Source of the DNA: Apostichopus japonicus
Taxonomy: Eukaryota; Echinodermata; Holothuroidea; Aspidochirotida; Stichopodidae
Length of the DNA: 64,000 nucleotides
NCBI RefSeq assembly: GCF_037975245.1
Contig: NC_092564.1
Span: forward strand, 20,871,984-20,935,983
Reading direction: 5' to 3'
The notes beneath the pieces are model-generated. The model saw only the letters and a program-made list of their open reading frames with translations, searched no databases and had not been told where the DNA came from. Within the stretch, counting starts at the first letter, position 1, and each line of letters starts with the position of its first letter. Shown here piece after piece: positions 47,438-61,583 of this stretch. Position numbers and translations under genes: made by a program.

Positions 47438-50400
47438 ACGGGTTCACCTGACGCCCCTCCAACCTAAAAAGCTACATAGTAAATTACATAGAAATGTTCA
47501 AAAGTACAACAACACGTGTATCCTAAAATTAAACATGACTATATCGATATACCACTCTTCACGAACTAGAATTTAACAGAACGCTATTCAAAACTTTATC
47601 GATTTTTGTTCACAAGTTTTTTCTTAAACACTCTACATTGTGTTAAAGGTTTAAGTTAAATATCAAAAGGTTGAGACGCTAATTACTACTCAGGATTTTA
47701 AAAAAGCTTACAAACACAGAGAGCAGAGATATCGAGAAAATATCTAATGATGTGGCATGATTACTCAATGCGCAAACAGGATGCTGTCCTCCGAACGTCT
47801 GTAAGACAACTGAGTAATAGCAATGATAATAGGAGAGAAGAAGTCCATTTTGTCGTAGGAGTAACATTCGTAATTAGTGTTTAGGCTACTGCGACTTGCA
47901 TGTGCACTGCCGTCTCTTGGTATAAGTTCTTTATACCTAGTACATGATCAAGGACAATGTTTTTGACGGCACTACGTTTCGACTTCGCGATAATCCTTCT
48001 CTTTGTTGTTATTTGTCAACGGTGGTCAAAGGTCAGTGTGTTTGTCAGGACGTGAGTTTCTGCTCAGTCTTCGAGAGGCTTAAAAGCAGGTGCACTTGAC
48101 TCTTTGGCGATGAAAAGTAAGATATTGGAAAGCAGCAAAGAAAACAAAACAAATTCCACAGGACCTTTTAGCACGGGCGTATAAAACTATATTTTGTCTA
48201 TACGCTCCTGTGTATGTTATTCGATTAGTTCTTAAGCTATATGCTATGTGCGAGACAAAAAAAAAAAAATCAAGCACTAAGGACATACATGGACTTAGGC
48301 TTTATGATGACGTCATAAACCAAACATTGTCAGTTGTGTATGTAAACTTCAGTATATAATCCAACTGTGTCAGAAGTATAGTATGTGCTGTATGGTTTAC
48401 TGTTATTTAGGCCCACTTCCACGGAGAAAGTTTAATGAACTCGGCAAAAAAGTTCTTTATTTAAATTAACCCAACCTCAGTTTTTATGAACATGAGGCAC
48501 TTAGTCCTACAGTCTTAAAACACGAGGATAGCTTATTTGGATCGAGGGCTGTTAGCGTGACTTGACTAGACATGACTTTATAGAGCTGTCGAGACGCGAT
48601 TCGATCAAGGGGTTGAATCGAATATTTTGTTGGTGTATATAGACCTACCGTTTAACTCATGGACTGCATACGGAAATATGACTTACGATCAGGCCTGACG
48701 AGGAGGGCGTGGGGTGGGGGGGGGTTAACTTTATCAGAAAGTTGAGATCTGTTTAAATGGCCGTAGTTTGTAGTTTCATACCCCACAATAATTGAGACCT
48801 TATTGAGACCAGTAATTATAATAACCATAACAAATCCGTGTTGTCCAGTTCTGACCGAGTGGTTCAACTAATGTCATCCCCCCCCCCCGTGTCAAGGGTT
48901 TCCTGCTTCCAGCTTATTTCCTTGGTGATTTTCATTACAAAGACTGAAAACAAGAAGAATGTATAGGAAGATGGAAAAAATATGCACATAACACGTCATT
49001 GCATGTTAAAGAACTGAAGAACGTTCGACCAAATACGGCGAATGCAACAATATAGTCAGTCATCTTAACGCCCTGTACGCGTCTGTGTGTTGTATCTCGA
49101 GGACTCTGAAAACAACGCAATCGATAAAGTTACTACTTCATTTTCATATAAGTATGTTCTTAGTCTACATGTTATAGCGAACAAAAATAATGATTGATGT
49201 AAATATACGTAAATCAAATGGCAAGGCCTTAATCCCTAGCAGTTTTATCAAGGTCAATGCCGCTCGCGGGATCGTCTACCGTGGCGAGCAGAAACTATCA
49301 GCGTACGCTAGAGCATTGAACCCCGGCCTAAAAGCTGATACAATCCAAGGTCGGTACCCGTGTGTACCGTTAAAGAGCTGAACCTTTCAACCTCATGCCA
49401 AGCTTCTCAAGTCAACAATCTCATTTTATGATGTTGCTGGCAATACAATAAAACAATCACAACATATTTAATGCCAGTCGTTAATAATTTGATCGTAAAT
49501 CAGGCTTAGCAGACAGCTACGTTCTTCGACGCAATATTTGAAATGTTTCATCACTTGCTTGTACTACGTAGAGCTCCGTGTCTCCGCGCTCTCCAGTGTG
49601 CTTTTGACACTGGGAGTTCTCTGCATCGCGCGCTTTCTCTGTTTGATATACTTTCGTCTCGTCTGAGATGGCCGGCCGGCTGTATTCGGAACATTAGAGT
49701 ATTCAACTGCGGGCTGCTGGCTTAGTAACATATTGCAATGTATATCACTTTTACGACATCATGGGAATCTTAAAGGAATATATTGAGTTAAAGGTAAAAT
49801 AATATTAACCAATATCAGCAGAATTCTGCACAAAACGCGATATTCATTTGAAACGTACTATTCTGGTCTTCAATATTATCCCCAAATAAGTGATAAAACG
49901 GTTTCCAGAAGTACCTTCCTAGAGGCTCTTATTCTCGAAATTGTTCCCAACCAAAAAAGACATTCAGATATCTCAGTGTGGGTAACGACCTTTTACAGTA
50001 GTAGTATAACTGCTTGTTAAAATTTCAGCAAGGGTGACCGTTATTCACCTTTCTAGCATATTTGGGGGCAATACTGATTGCGCTTAAAGAGAGAGCCGAT
50101 ATCTGTTTTCGTTTCCCAATTCTGTCCTTTTTCCATGTTTCTTTTACTCGACAACCACGACAATTTTAAACCAAGACTACTATCATACTCTAGGTATATG
50201 CCTGCAGTAACAATCTAGATGTTATATTCAATTAATACAGTATATAAGCCTTAGAAATGACAAGCATGAAAGAACAGTAAACAGCATCGGGTACAGTTTT
50301 TGTTTGTGTGGATGTCCTTGTTGCGAATGTTAATTCATTTAATCTGAAGTACTTAGAAATGGAATGACAGCGTAGAAAACATGACATGATGCTTCATGAA

Positions 50401-51090
50401 AGCGTCTGCTTTAAGATATTTAATACATTTTGGAATACACATGTCAGAGTGGGATGGTTATATTTCTTAATTGCATAGCTTCTGAAAGATTGTCGCAGAG
50501 CGGTGATTGAAGACGGACGTGTTGTTTAAGTGAGAAACCATTGTCGTTCTAACTTTACACACGAAAAAACGATATAAACTGATCTGTACATGTAATACGG
50601 TTTACTCCTCGGTGTCAGCATCGAGAGGATACATAATCTACACAGAGTTTGTTGTTCTGTAAGTTTATCTCTCCCTGTGCAGGAGGGGGGGGGGGGGGTC
50701 GTTTACCTAATATACACAGAGCTGCTCCAGATCATTGCTCTTTAAGAAGACCAATACAAGTCACGGATTCGCTCTATACAGCGTACACAGCCTCGCTGAA
50801 AATTTTGTACACAGATAACCAACATATACACACAAATATGAATGCCGGTCGATTATTAGTGCAGAGAGCGGCTTATCGAGCTAAACTACATGCTGGAATC
50901 AAAGTTTTCCACTTGTGTGAATTCTTCCGACTTTGTGGACATACGGTATTCCACGAATAGTCTACTAAACCTCCATTCAACATGATTTGAGCGTGTTTAA
51001 TCTTAAATTTACAGTTTCTATGGCGACACTTAATTACACGATGAAATTATTACCTGCTTTTCTGAAAGGTAGAATGTGGGTTTGACAGAA
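47438..51090. other. Intergenic stretch, no supported gene
   Basis: Contains a DR1-like AGGTCA pair at 48023-48035, poly-A near 48258, and G/C runs near 48715, 48880 and 50685. Open frames are 60-103 codons and unsupported. Confidence 0.45.
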
Positions 51091-51092
51091 AT

Positions 51093-51098
51093 CACTGA

Positions 51099-51135
<37 letters not shown>

Positions 51136-51164
51136 GGCTATATATATATATATATACATATAGG

Positions 51165-51197
<33 letters not shown>

Positions 51198-51203
51198 TCA
51201 GTG
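51093..51203. repeat. TA-repeat inverted structure bounded by CACTGATGAT
   Basis: CACTGATGAT at 51093-51102 and ATCATCAGTG at 51194-51203 bracket long TA runs with internal CATATAGGC/GCCTATA words, so the block is nearly self-complementary. Confidence 0.8.
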
Positions 51204-51354
51204 TGAAAAGCTCACTCTTTGAAGGAGTGAACATTCTCACTCTTTTGAAAGAGTGAATTTCACTCGTCGTGGAGTGATCACTCACTACACTCTAAGAAAG
51301 AGTGAGAATTCACTCCATTCGAGTGAAAATTCACTCTTTTGTTTTTAGAGTGAT

Positions 51355-51391
<37 letters not shown>

Positions 51392-51420
51392 TATCGATAT
51401 ATATATATAGATATAATTAT
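51204..51420. repeat. Palindromic ACTC/GAGT satellite next to TA repeats
   Basis: About 150 bp built from alternating CACTCTTT and AAAGAGTG words, such as CACTCTTTTGAAAGAGTG, followed by more TA repeats with ATCGAT words to about 51420. Confidence 0.8.
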
Positions 51421-52914
51421 AGATGCAATATGCAACTACATATGGGTGTAAAAGGGTGTCCATTCCTTCAAGCTTATACTTACGTACCCAACGATAAGCA
51501 GAGAGTGCTTCCAAAAACCCTTCAACAGATCGGAACAAAACCTTTACCATGCATTTTGAATGACAACGTGTGTTCAGCGCAAGTATTTACAGGGGTGAAG
51601 GGGAAGACATTACGGTGACTGGCCGACCGATCGACAATCCTTATTATCATTCTAATCCAAAGAAAGTCTCCGTATATTGACCTTTTTTTTTTTTTTTTTG
51701 TTCCCCGAAATCCCCGTCTTGGTTCATTTCGGGTTAGTTCATGATGATTACATCTTTAACTAAAACAACAAACTAATCATCACTCGGCCAAGCAGACATC
51801 AAGTCCCTCCTCGATGAACCGATTCTATTAGTCCCGTCTCATAACCTGTAACCAGAGAATCATATAGGAAACATCGAGTAAGCTTATAGTTTATTCAACG
51901 ATAGTTAAGATTAATAGGTCGAGCTCTTCACGACAAATTGACACATCTGGGACGTTGGTTCTCAATTGAAACCAACTGAGCCATTATAAGAGTTTTTTTC
52001 TGGTTAAGAAGAAGAAGAAGATGAAGATGATGATGAGGAGAAAAAAAATAATAAACTTAACACTCTATAGATCTAAATATCGTCTTTCTCTAAAAGCTCA
52101 TTAAAGTGCTGCCTAATAACCACGACTGATGTATTTAATTAGCGATCACCAATCTCGTCAAACTTCGCTCGGATGCCTCTGTTTTGACATCAAAGATGAA
52201 GAGTAATAGGAGCGTGGTAGCGTGCACGGTAAAATGTGATGAGTAGGCCTATGGAGGATTATTTTCACCGGGATATATAAGGTAACTTACGACCAATTGA
52301 AAGCTTCAACAGAAAAAAAAACCTTTTCCTTCAAAAGTGATTGATGCTCTAGTCTATACAGAAAATCATTGGAAGCAATGGTACAAAGAATTGGTGTAGA
52401 AAAAGAAATCTATCAATAACATTAATTTTGGAAATTCTCAATATGCTTCACTCCTGTTCGATATTTGAAATGAAACTAACAGTAATTAGGTTAACCCGAT
52501 GCAATCTTAGTCGAGTAAAAGGAGAGGCAAACCCAATCAGCATTCTTATAGTATATGTTTGGTTGAGAGAGTTGGGAGTTACTTCCCCAACTAGATAAAA
52601 AAAATGTTTAATCTGGGAGATTAAACACAGTTGTATAGTTCCTTGAAACACAAGACTGGAGACAGAAGTCTAAAATGAGACATAAAATAGACACATATTT
52701 TTTATATTTTTTATTTTCTTATTTATTTTATTGTCTATTTTCCGTTAATAATAGAAATGGATTAGTTTGTAAATGCTGAATCGATATTAATCTATTCAAG
52801 TTTTTATACTGGCTTTGGTTTCACCTTTTACAACATGAAATGAAAACACGAGGGAAAATTAAAAATTCCCCTCCTATATACTTGACTTCCGCATCAACAA
52901 AATGGCAGCCCCCC

Positions 52915-52916
<2 letters not shown>
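51421..52916. other. Intergenic stretch, no supported gene
   Basis: Contains a T run at about 51681-51699 and a GAA/GAT run near 52009-52035. No coding evidence seen. Confidence 0.45.

Positions 52917-52995
<79 letters not shown>
52917..52995. repeat. AT dinucleotide microsatellite (about 79 bp)
   Basis: Uninterrupted AT repeat. The open frame across it (52840-53049) is Tyr-Ile repeats and not a gene. Confidence 0.97.
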
Positions 52996-52996
<1 letters not shown>

Positions 52997-55900
52997 CCTC
53001 AATGCACTTTCAAGACTCCCTCCAAACGATGTCTGTATATATCTTCTAAACGAAAATAATAAAGCTGATTAATTGAAATAATCCAATTATCCTTTGTACG
53101 TAGGCCTTTATAAAGCTAGAAACTTAGACTGCTTTCTATTTAACATCTCGGCGAGAGGACATACTTATAACACACTAGTGTAAAGCTAATCAAATTAATT
53201 TAATTCGACATTTTACAGACGGAAACTTCTCGTTCAATACGTGATCACTTGGGGCTCACTTTTTCCGACGTTCTATTTCTGCAGATGGCTTAATTGTTTA
53301 ATTAATTATAAGTAAGACCATGTCTTTGTGAAGAATCGCCGACGCTGATTTGTTTGCGGCAAGGTCACATCCATTCAAATTATCTGTCCCAGTTGTGTCT
53401 TCCTATCAGTTGGGTATTATCAGGGAGTTGTTATGGAATTATTATGGTGGGAATTTTTATCAAGTTACTCAATCTGCGAAAATGTCTGAAAATTGAGTGT
53501 AAGCATATTATGTAGTCTGTTCCTATGTGATCCATTTGACGAGAAGGTTGATTGGACCATTCATTAATTGCTTAGTCAACAATCCTTGAACAAGCAAGCA
53601 GGCGAGCAAAGAAACAAAAAAGAAATAAACAGACTCAAGATTGTGTCAATGTTATCAATGGATGGTAATAATACCAATCAGCTCAGTAAGCTGCGTGAAA
53701 TATACCATAATCACTATATTCAAATATGTGTGCGCCAGACTAATCAACAAAATAATGTGACGCGTTCTCGGCGAAATTATGACTGCATTCTGCACAGTAA
53801 AATATTAACTGTTCGTTCTGCGTGCTTAAACGATACAGAGTTACCGGTACGCATATCGTAACCAACCGATAGGGTTACCCGAACATAAAGTGGTGATGGT
53901 GGGATGGGTACGAGTAGCCCCCATACCATTGGTCAATTAATGTTAATGGTACACATCTCTTTGATCCCTCCCTCTAGCTAAAGAGGCTAAGATTTCGAAC
54001 AACTTGCCTTGATAAGGAGTTGTTACCAACGTAGGAGTGGATATCTCATTAGTTGTACGGAGAGCATGAACTTTGTTACTGTGGTCACTGGTTCCACTAA
54101 AGCCCGAATACATAAGCCAGATGTTACTTCATTTTTAAGGATTGTTTACCGAACTTTTGTTGGTAATTTTTCTGCAATTGCCAACTAGTTTGCCTTGGTT
54201 TGCCTCGGCCCGATCATAGCAGAGACCAACAGGGAACTGTTTTACTTAGGTCAAAAGCAATTTTACTGAAAATTGCAACAAAAAAAGGCCTTAAAGGCTG
54301 CATGTGTATAGGTTGTTCTTCAATCTATTCTTCAGTTCTTGCATGAAATTTTAGCTGATGGTCCTAACTAATTGAGACTGATTCTTAGAGGTTTAATAAT
54401 CTCTTTGCCAACCTCAGAGGTATATTAGTAAAGATGACGTCAACATGTGGCCCTCGATATGCAGTTGGATTTCTCTTCTTTCAATCCTCTTTGGACTAGC
54501 AGTTCCGGTCACCGTGATTTAATTCCAATGGCGTCATTCGACGAGGTCAATGGTCTCTATAGGTAACTCATGAATTATTCATGAAGTATTGACCATTTCC
54601 ACCTTGCTGGTTTCTGAGGTTCGCCTCTGTTTTATCTATTTTGTATTTTCGATGCTTTGGGCAGAACTACTTGGCTCCTACAACTTACTATCCACAACGT
54701 GACCCAGGAGAAAGTCGTTTAGAATGCCCTCCTATAGGGTTTTAGTCTCGGCGATGGCGATGATAAAAGGCCGAAGCTGCTGCACTTCCGATGATCCAAT
54801 CTGAAAGAGGTTGCACGGAAGAAAAATATGGGGCCAGTAAAGAGGAATACATTATACGAAAAGGGAAGTCAAGGGTACTTACGTCAAGATTCCTTATAGC
54901 CGTACAGCTACCTGGGAGGGAGGAAATTTTACATCACGTATTTCTAACAACCCACGTTGTACAGTATATTAACATTAATAATGCTTCGTGTCGGTCGCTC
55001 TGGTAGATGGGATCAAATTTACGACTATACGTTATCGAATTCAGAAGCCAACTTATTCTGGAGTTGAATCATATTTAGCTCAGAGGTCATATTCTCGAGC
55101 CATATACCCATCTCCGATATGGTAGGTAAGGCAGAAGATATATTAGGGCAAAATATCACGCCTTTCACATCTTCAACTATATATACTTCTATCTAGTCTC
55201 TCCATTATTAAAAAAATACCCCAAATGAGCCAAAACTTTTCATAGTCGACTTTAATTGTATACAGTTCAGATATCTCCACGCTTGTATGAATACCTATAG
55301 TTAGTTTCATTGTAAAAATGACTGTATCTACATAGGCCGTTTATTATTTATTATCGTTAGTATAGAAGTAGCCTATGCTTTTGAAGTCAAATGCAATCGT
55401 TTGTTTGTTCAAAGGAAAACACTTTATCGTTAAAGATGATGATATCTCATCGTGAAATATGTGATGTTTCATCGCAAACATATGTCCACCAACTCAACAA
55501 TGTATAAAACGAACTACAGAGTTGTCACTGCAGTTAAAATAATAATAAACAGCACTTTTGTTTGCGGCCTGCAAGAATTACAACCATCAAATTAAATAAT
55601 ACCCATTTCATCGATCACTAATGTACCTGGGTTAACCCCTTTCGCCTTTAAAAAATCCAACTCGAATCTTTTCGTATTGTCGCCCTCGATTTAAAACATT
55701 TAGTCACAACGTTTTCACATACTATGAGGGGAGAGAATAATTAGGACAAAGCTCGTGGTACACGTAACGGTGCGTGTTAAATCTATCACAGATGAGAATT
55801 GTCCTATCTACATGGAAGTTTCATCATTGGATCATCTATCATCCACTGTGATCGATAACACAGAATCAGAAGAGACAAAATGGCGCTGAATTGGAATGAG

Positions 55901-56093
55901 ACATATTAAAATGCATATTGTTTCTTTTAATCTTTCGCCCGTATTCTCTCTTTTCTGTTTGTCAACAATTCCATTACGCGCCTCAGATTTCTCAATGAGA
56001 TGATGGGGTCATTGGCGGGCATGAACGACCAAACACTTTAGATGTTGTCCGTACTCTAGTTATCTCTCAAACATATTGATATACAGCAGACAC
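52996..56093. other. Intergenic stretch, no supported gene
   Basis: CpG-retaining sequence of mixed composition. Frames at 53568-53861 and 54791-55006 lack recognisable domains, splice support or repeat homology. Confidence 0.45.
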
Positions 56094-56201
56094 AAGGAGA
56101 AGGGTAAGGAGGGGGAGAAGGAGGGGAGATGGAGGGGAAGGAGGGAGAGAAGGATGGGCAGAAGGAGGGGGAGAAGGAGAAGTGAAGGAAGGGAAGAAGG
56201 G
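56094..56201. repeat. Polypurine tract (about 108 bp, GGAGAA-rich)
   Basis: Almost all purine on the + strand with only a few pyrimidine interruptions. Three antisense and two sense frames across it are low-complexity artefacts. Confidence 0.9.
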
Positions 56202-59200
56202 TATAGTGGAAATAAAATGGGACAGGAAGAAGAAAACGAAAGGTTTTGTAGGGTATTTCCATTTGTTATTGGAGACCATAGACTGCAAATGCAGTGTAAT
56301 ATACTCATGCAACATTTCCTTTGTCGTACATCTTTACCAGATCCAACGAATTTTACTTTTAACTGAGGTTGAAATTAATCATGTACCCACCCACCCGCCT
56401 AGCGCCTATTTATTTTAATAAGGGAACTAACTTTTACGTGTTAGTGGCATTATTTGCCAGATAACGTTCTGAAGCAAAATCTGAGTGACTCCTTCGCAAA
56501 ACTTCAAAAGATATTAAAGATCTATACATTCGGTCGGGGGAAGAATAAGACCACTCCTTCGGGCACAGGACTTCACGCGGCGCGGATCAATGGTGGGGGG
56601 GGGCATGGTTGGGGGGGCGTACACCCTCATATCTCACAAAAAAAATCACACATACAATAAACAGTACAAGCTATGACAACCTTGAATTAAGACCTCATTG
56701 TCAATTTAATAATAACTGATGCCTCAAAATGCACAATTTGACGTCTAATACCCTATATTTTCTGGAGCCCCCCCCCCAACCCGACGCAAACGACCACAGG
56801 GCGACATCGCTTTCTCTATCATTGTATACAAGAGATCTTTGTGGTAGCAAACATTAGCCTTATTAAGCGGATATATTCAACCGGAATCTCAGTATAAAAG
56901 ATGAATTGTGTTACAAACATTTTACATTCATCATTGCTTCATATTTTGTTAAATAAGACCTTCGAAGTTCTCGCCTTATACTTCATCATTCCCGATGGGA
57001 TACAGGGTATATCTATATGTATATATTTAAGGGATATAATCTCCCCCAGAATAAAATAAAGTAAACTCAAGGGAAGAGGATCAACCCCTCCCCACTGGCA
57101 GGCAAATTAGTTTTACCAAAAAATCGTAGCGTATACTACTAATGTATAACATATTTGTCCGAAAAACCTAAAAGCAGTCGAAAATTCTTCCACATTGTTC
57201 CTCAGTTTGCACCATGTTGTATCTAAGCATTTACCTCAATATTACCAGCACTTGTCATTTAGACCCCGTCCCTAACTTCATATCATCTATCTCAGTCCTC
57301 ACTCCCCAGTGTGGCAGTGACCCAGTACAGAAAATGTGGTTGCGCCCCTTAATGGGATGTCGGTAAACTAGACTAATAGACAACATTTCCACGTATAGAC
57401 AACATTTCTATGTACAATAATGCTATGTGGGGGAACAGCGTATTGACGTATACAGTTACCGAGGTAAGGTGAAAATCGAAAACTAAATATTGTAATAATT
57501 GTATAGTAGTATAGTATCTATAAATCTGTATATGTGCCGTATACCTGTACAAGGTGTACAAACAAATACCCCGATACAGCATTGGCAGTAGTCTGGGTTG
57601 ACTATAGGGCAAATAAAATATTCAGTTTATCATCCTCCAGAGAGTCTACACTATAAACAGCCTTCCCTATTCACAATTTTCTCTCCCACCCAAATTATCC
57701 AGTAGTTTTTGAAGGTCATAGATTTATGTATATATATAAATATTTATTTTTTCTCCGTTCCTACGAGTCTAACCGTCATAAAGACCTATTGCCGTAATGA
57801 TTTGTTTGTTGGGGGGGGGGGCGGGGGGGGGGGTCCGCAAAGAGGAACACAAAAGTTCGGATTGCATATATGTTTCCTTAGCACCTTATTGTTGTGAAGT
57901 ACTCACATGGGCTTTGTGATACATCAAAACCTTGGCGAATGTGCGAGGTTAGAACCAAAATTCACGTACCGAATAGACAAACATAAATTTTAAGCTTTAT
58001 ACTACGGAAGCTCTGAAAAAAAAAAACCGAGAAACACTTTCATTTGGTTAAATACTATAAATTTTTAAACTTTGTTAATATTTAATTTTTACAATCTTTT
58101 CTTCCGCTGCAAAGAGTAACTGATAGTCTGCACTTTGTTGAATTTTCGGATGGAGCCAAATTTAAAGTTAAAAGTATGGATGCAAAATTGTAAAAAGTAG
58201 AAAAAGGAAGAAATGTTGTTATGAAATCACAGTCATTTTGTTTCAAGTTAAAAACAACGTTACAGCATAAGTTTCCAATTGTAATTGCACCATTGGAATT
58301 GATCCTAATGTCATCTAGTGCCAAAAAGAATTCGGAAGTCAAAGTTTGTTCCATACAAAAACTAAAAAATACATGTTAAAGTTTGATCCTGGTTAGCATA
58401 CTGCTGATCTACCCCTAGTCAACCCAGTGCCCACCCACGTCCCGCCTGCCCCAAAAACATGACCCCTTGATATTAAATTGTAGGTAATATATTCATGTTT
58501 CCTCTCTCTCAAAAGAACTGTTTGTTGAACATAAACCACAGATTCCTCATTATATGCACACAAGTAAAATACAAAGTGGGCCCACAAGTCAAAAGCCGAA
58601 AAGATGGAAGATATTTTTCTGTCACAGGGCTGGCCTCAATATGGAACCTGGTACACTGGAGTGAAAAAAAGAAGAAAAAGAATATTGAAATTGATATGAC
58701 ACTATCAACTAAGATTTTTAATATCTCATTGCCAATGGTCAGTGATTGTATCCGGACAGAAACATTATTTACCAAGTTGTAGCGCGCCCCCATTTATAAC
58801 GCCCGTACGCCATTATGGTTATTTCTTCACGGCGCTTCAGCGAACCCACACTTTCAACAAAGCGACGATTCTTTCTTTATATCGGTCACAGTGCGTTTGC
58901 ATTCTGATAATTATGCTTTAAGTGGAGGGATGTAATGTGCAATGGAGCCTTGCCTTGAGATGAGTCAATTTTCTTGAGGTTGTATTTAAACGGATTGCAA
59001 TAATTATCCGCTATAGTTGATTGTTTCTATAACCTGTACTTTACTACAACTTGTATTTGACCTCAGCAAGTGATTCCAAACATAGACCGAATTAAATAAA
59101 TCAACAAAATCATATTGAAGGCTATTAGCGTTTATCTCCGAATCTACTGTCAGTATTAGTTAAACTGTGTATCTTTTGCATCTTCCAAGCAGGTCGCGAC

Positions 59201-60000
59201 CACGTTTGAAGTCAGAAGTCCTACGAGGCACCTCATTCCTGCTTCGCAACTCCCTCGCATATCTCGATCAATCCAACGAAACACGGGATATAAATAATAT
59301 TCACACTTTTTACGAGAGAAACGAAATTACTCCTACTTAGAATAACACAAAACGCAACTCTCTGACCTATTTATTCTCATAGATATAAATTTCCCTACAG
59401 AGGCAGCATGCGCAATTGCACCCCGACCTAGATATTCTTTTACCTAACTCTGCTAATCAATTGGATTGATTTATTGTCTGACAGAGGTGATAATACGCCA
59501 AGATACATCAAAATAAGTGAACTTTATTTAAACTAATAGCCTATATCCACATGTGTATTTTAAGTTGTTTTAATACGGTGATAATTTGCTCGTTACGAGA
59601 AGCACCAAATCTCTTTACGATCGTTTAATGCCGCGCAAAGGATGTCGTAATTCCCTACATAATTCTTCGTAATCCTGTCGTAGTCCTTTTTGTGATCTTT
59701 CCCTACACAACATGGAATAGTCCAATGAAAACAAACCACACTTTTTGTTGAACAAAAGCCTCTCCCATCGAATTATGAAATACAACACTTTGGCTCAATA
59801 TTTTAGGTTTAAAAATATTAACTTCCACTTAAAATATCCACTAAAATATTATTCATTATAATTATATTTCATTTGAGAACAACATGTACAGGAATGATTT
59901 TCTACTGAACAAAATATATAACACTTATAACAAATATTTTTAATCTGGTCACAATCGTTGTCACTTAAATAAACCTCAAAACCCAATTCCCAGCAACATT
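56202..60000. other. Intergenic stretch, one unassigned minus-strand frame
   Basis: Contains G/C runs near 56596, 56769 and 57811. A minus-strand frame at 58082-58354 (90 codons, ending CSGRKDCKN) has varied composition and an acceptor-like TTTTTTAG just upstream on that strand, but resembles no family I recognise. I do not call it a gene. Confidence 0.35.
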
Positions 60001-60710
60001 GACCTCATTTCAGGACACGGCGGCATTGTGCATGATCGAGGTACGGAAACAACTCTTGGTGAGATACTCATACACTCTACATGTTACAACGGAGTTTGCT
60101 CAGCAGTAGTATTTCTTCAGAAAGGATCGAATTTTGGAGCTCGTAAAGTAAGGAGATTTTGAGGATATTTCTTGTATGCGCCTTCCAGTTATGCAGGAAT
60201 AATTAACGCTGAGGACTGAGTGAGTATTGCTATCGCTATGTTGTGGTAATTTTTAGTTTCCGAATTGTATGATGTATAATGTCGCAAACAATAACGCGCA
60301 TAAAACACAAGCGATGGTTTTTCAGGCAGTGTTTGATTCAGTTTGTGTTTGTAGTGGTCAGTACTTAATTGTGCGGCTTTTTACGGCAATCCCGTAGCTT
60401 AATTGGCCACAAATAATTTGCAAATGTATGAATAATGAAGTGTCTCGAGCTGACATGTACATGGCAATAAATGCGAATTGAGCGTTTTGCTATCATTGAT
60501 GGTAAAAGTAAGGTTGAGGTGTGCAAACGATAGCGATCAGTCTGGGCGAGAGTAAGGTAGCTTAGGCCTAGTTAAACCTGTAACTTTCTCGAAAGGAAGC
60601 ATGGAATCATGGATACGCTACTCTTGAATGTTACGGCGCTATCTTTTTGTCCTACGATCGGTTTGTTGCCTGAGAATGAGACGTTCCGCAGTGTTTATAA
60701 AAGTGAAGCA
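60001..60710. promoter_or_regulatory. Possible promoter zone at a CpG boundary
   Basis: CpG stays frequent to about 60.7 kb and drops sharply after it. Donor-like GTAAGG and GTGAGT sites and an ATTTGCAAAT octamer-like site near 60415 occur here. No coding exon is identified. The call rests on the composition step only. Confidence 0.2.
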
Positions 60711-61583
60711 ACTTTTGGTATTTAAGTTCAGTATTACATTTTTGGTTAGGCAAGGAAACACAGATAACAGGATTAACAAATGGCAATTTTCTTGAGGGAA
60801 GGGGGAATGATGTTGGGCAGTGTAAATGAACATTGGTACACAAATTCTCCAAAGTGTTTGGAGAGCAGTAAATGTTGCATGAAAAGTGTGGATATCAGTG
60901 GATGAAGCTTGTATGGATATTTGCCAAAGGTTGTTTACAATATTACGCCACATATTTAGCACGTAATTAAAGAGAGCTCTACCTCTTGAATAGTATTTTC
61001 ACACCCTGGTGGTACCATACATGGCTATTAGAGGAAAGAAAGGTTTTACAGGAATACATAATCTCTTACTACATAGCTCACAATAATAGGTCAAAATCTT
61101 TGAGAACTACTCTACAATTAGGAATACACTTCAGTGGTTTGCAAATGATAAATTGAAAATATTACTATAAATTTGTGGGTAAAATATTTTCTGTGTTGGA
61201 CTTATGTCATTGTACATAATTCACCAAATAGGGACTGCCAAAGGTTTGATTTCAAATTTAGATTGAGGGTTTAAAAAAACCCCATTTCCTTTCATGAAAT
61301 AATTCCATAGTTTAATCATGTTTTGTTCATCTTTTCGATTTCATGAATAGTCCTCGCAATTGCCAATAGCTTGCAACCCAGGAGGATGAAAATAACAGTG
61401 TAAATTTAAAAAAATTATATTAAAGTTTGTGAAAACTCAAATTTACATAAATACAATATTTGATGTATTAGTGAAAGATATTTCAAATTTGATGTGCACA
61501 TGGATGCACATGCACTTTTGAAGAAAAGTAATTACCACAATGTACTAGGAGACCACACAGTTACAGTCAGTCAGAGTTGAACC
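60711..61583. other. CpG-poor stretch, no supported gene
   Basis: AT-rich, intron-like sequence with poly-A and poly-T runs. The minus-strand frame at 60639-60962 has no supporting evidence. Confidence 0.4.

Noticed and set aside
52840-53049. Frame with a long Tyr-Ile repeat
   Set aside because: Translation of the AT microsatellite.
56056-56418. Overlapping Pro/Ser-rich and Glu/Arg-rich frames on both strands
   Set aside because: All come from the polypurine tract; low complexity.
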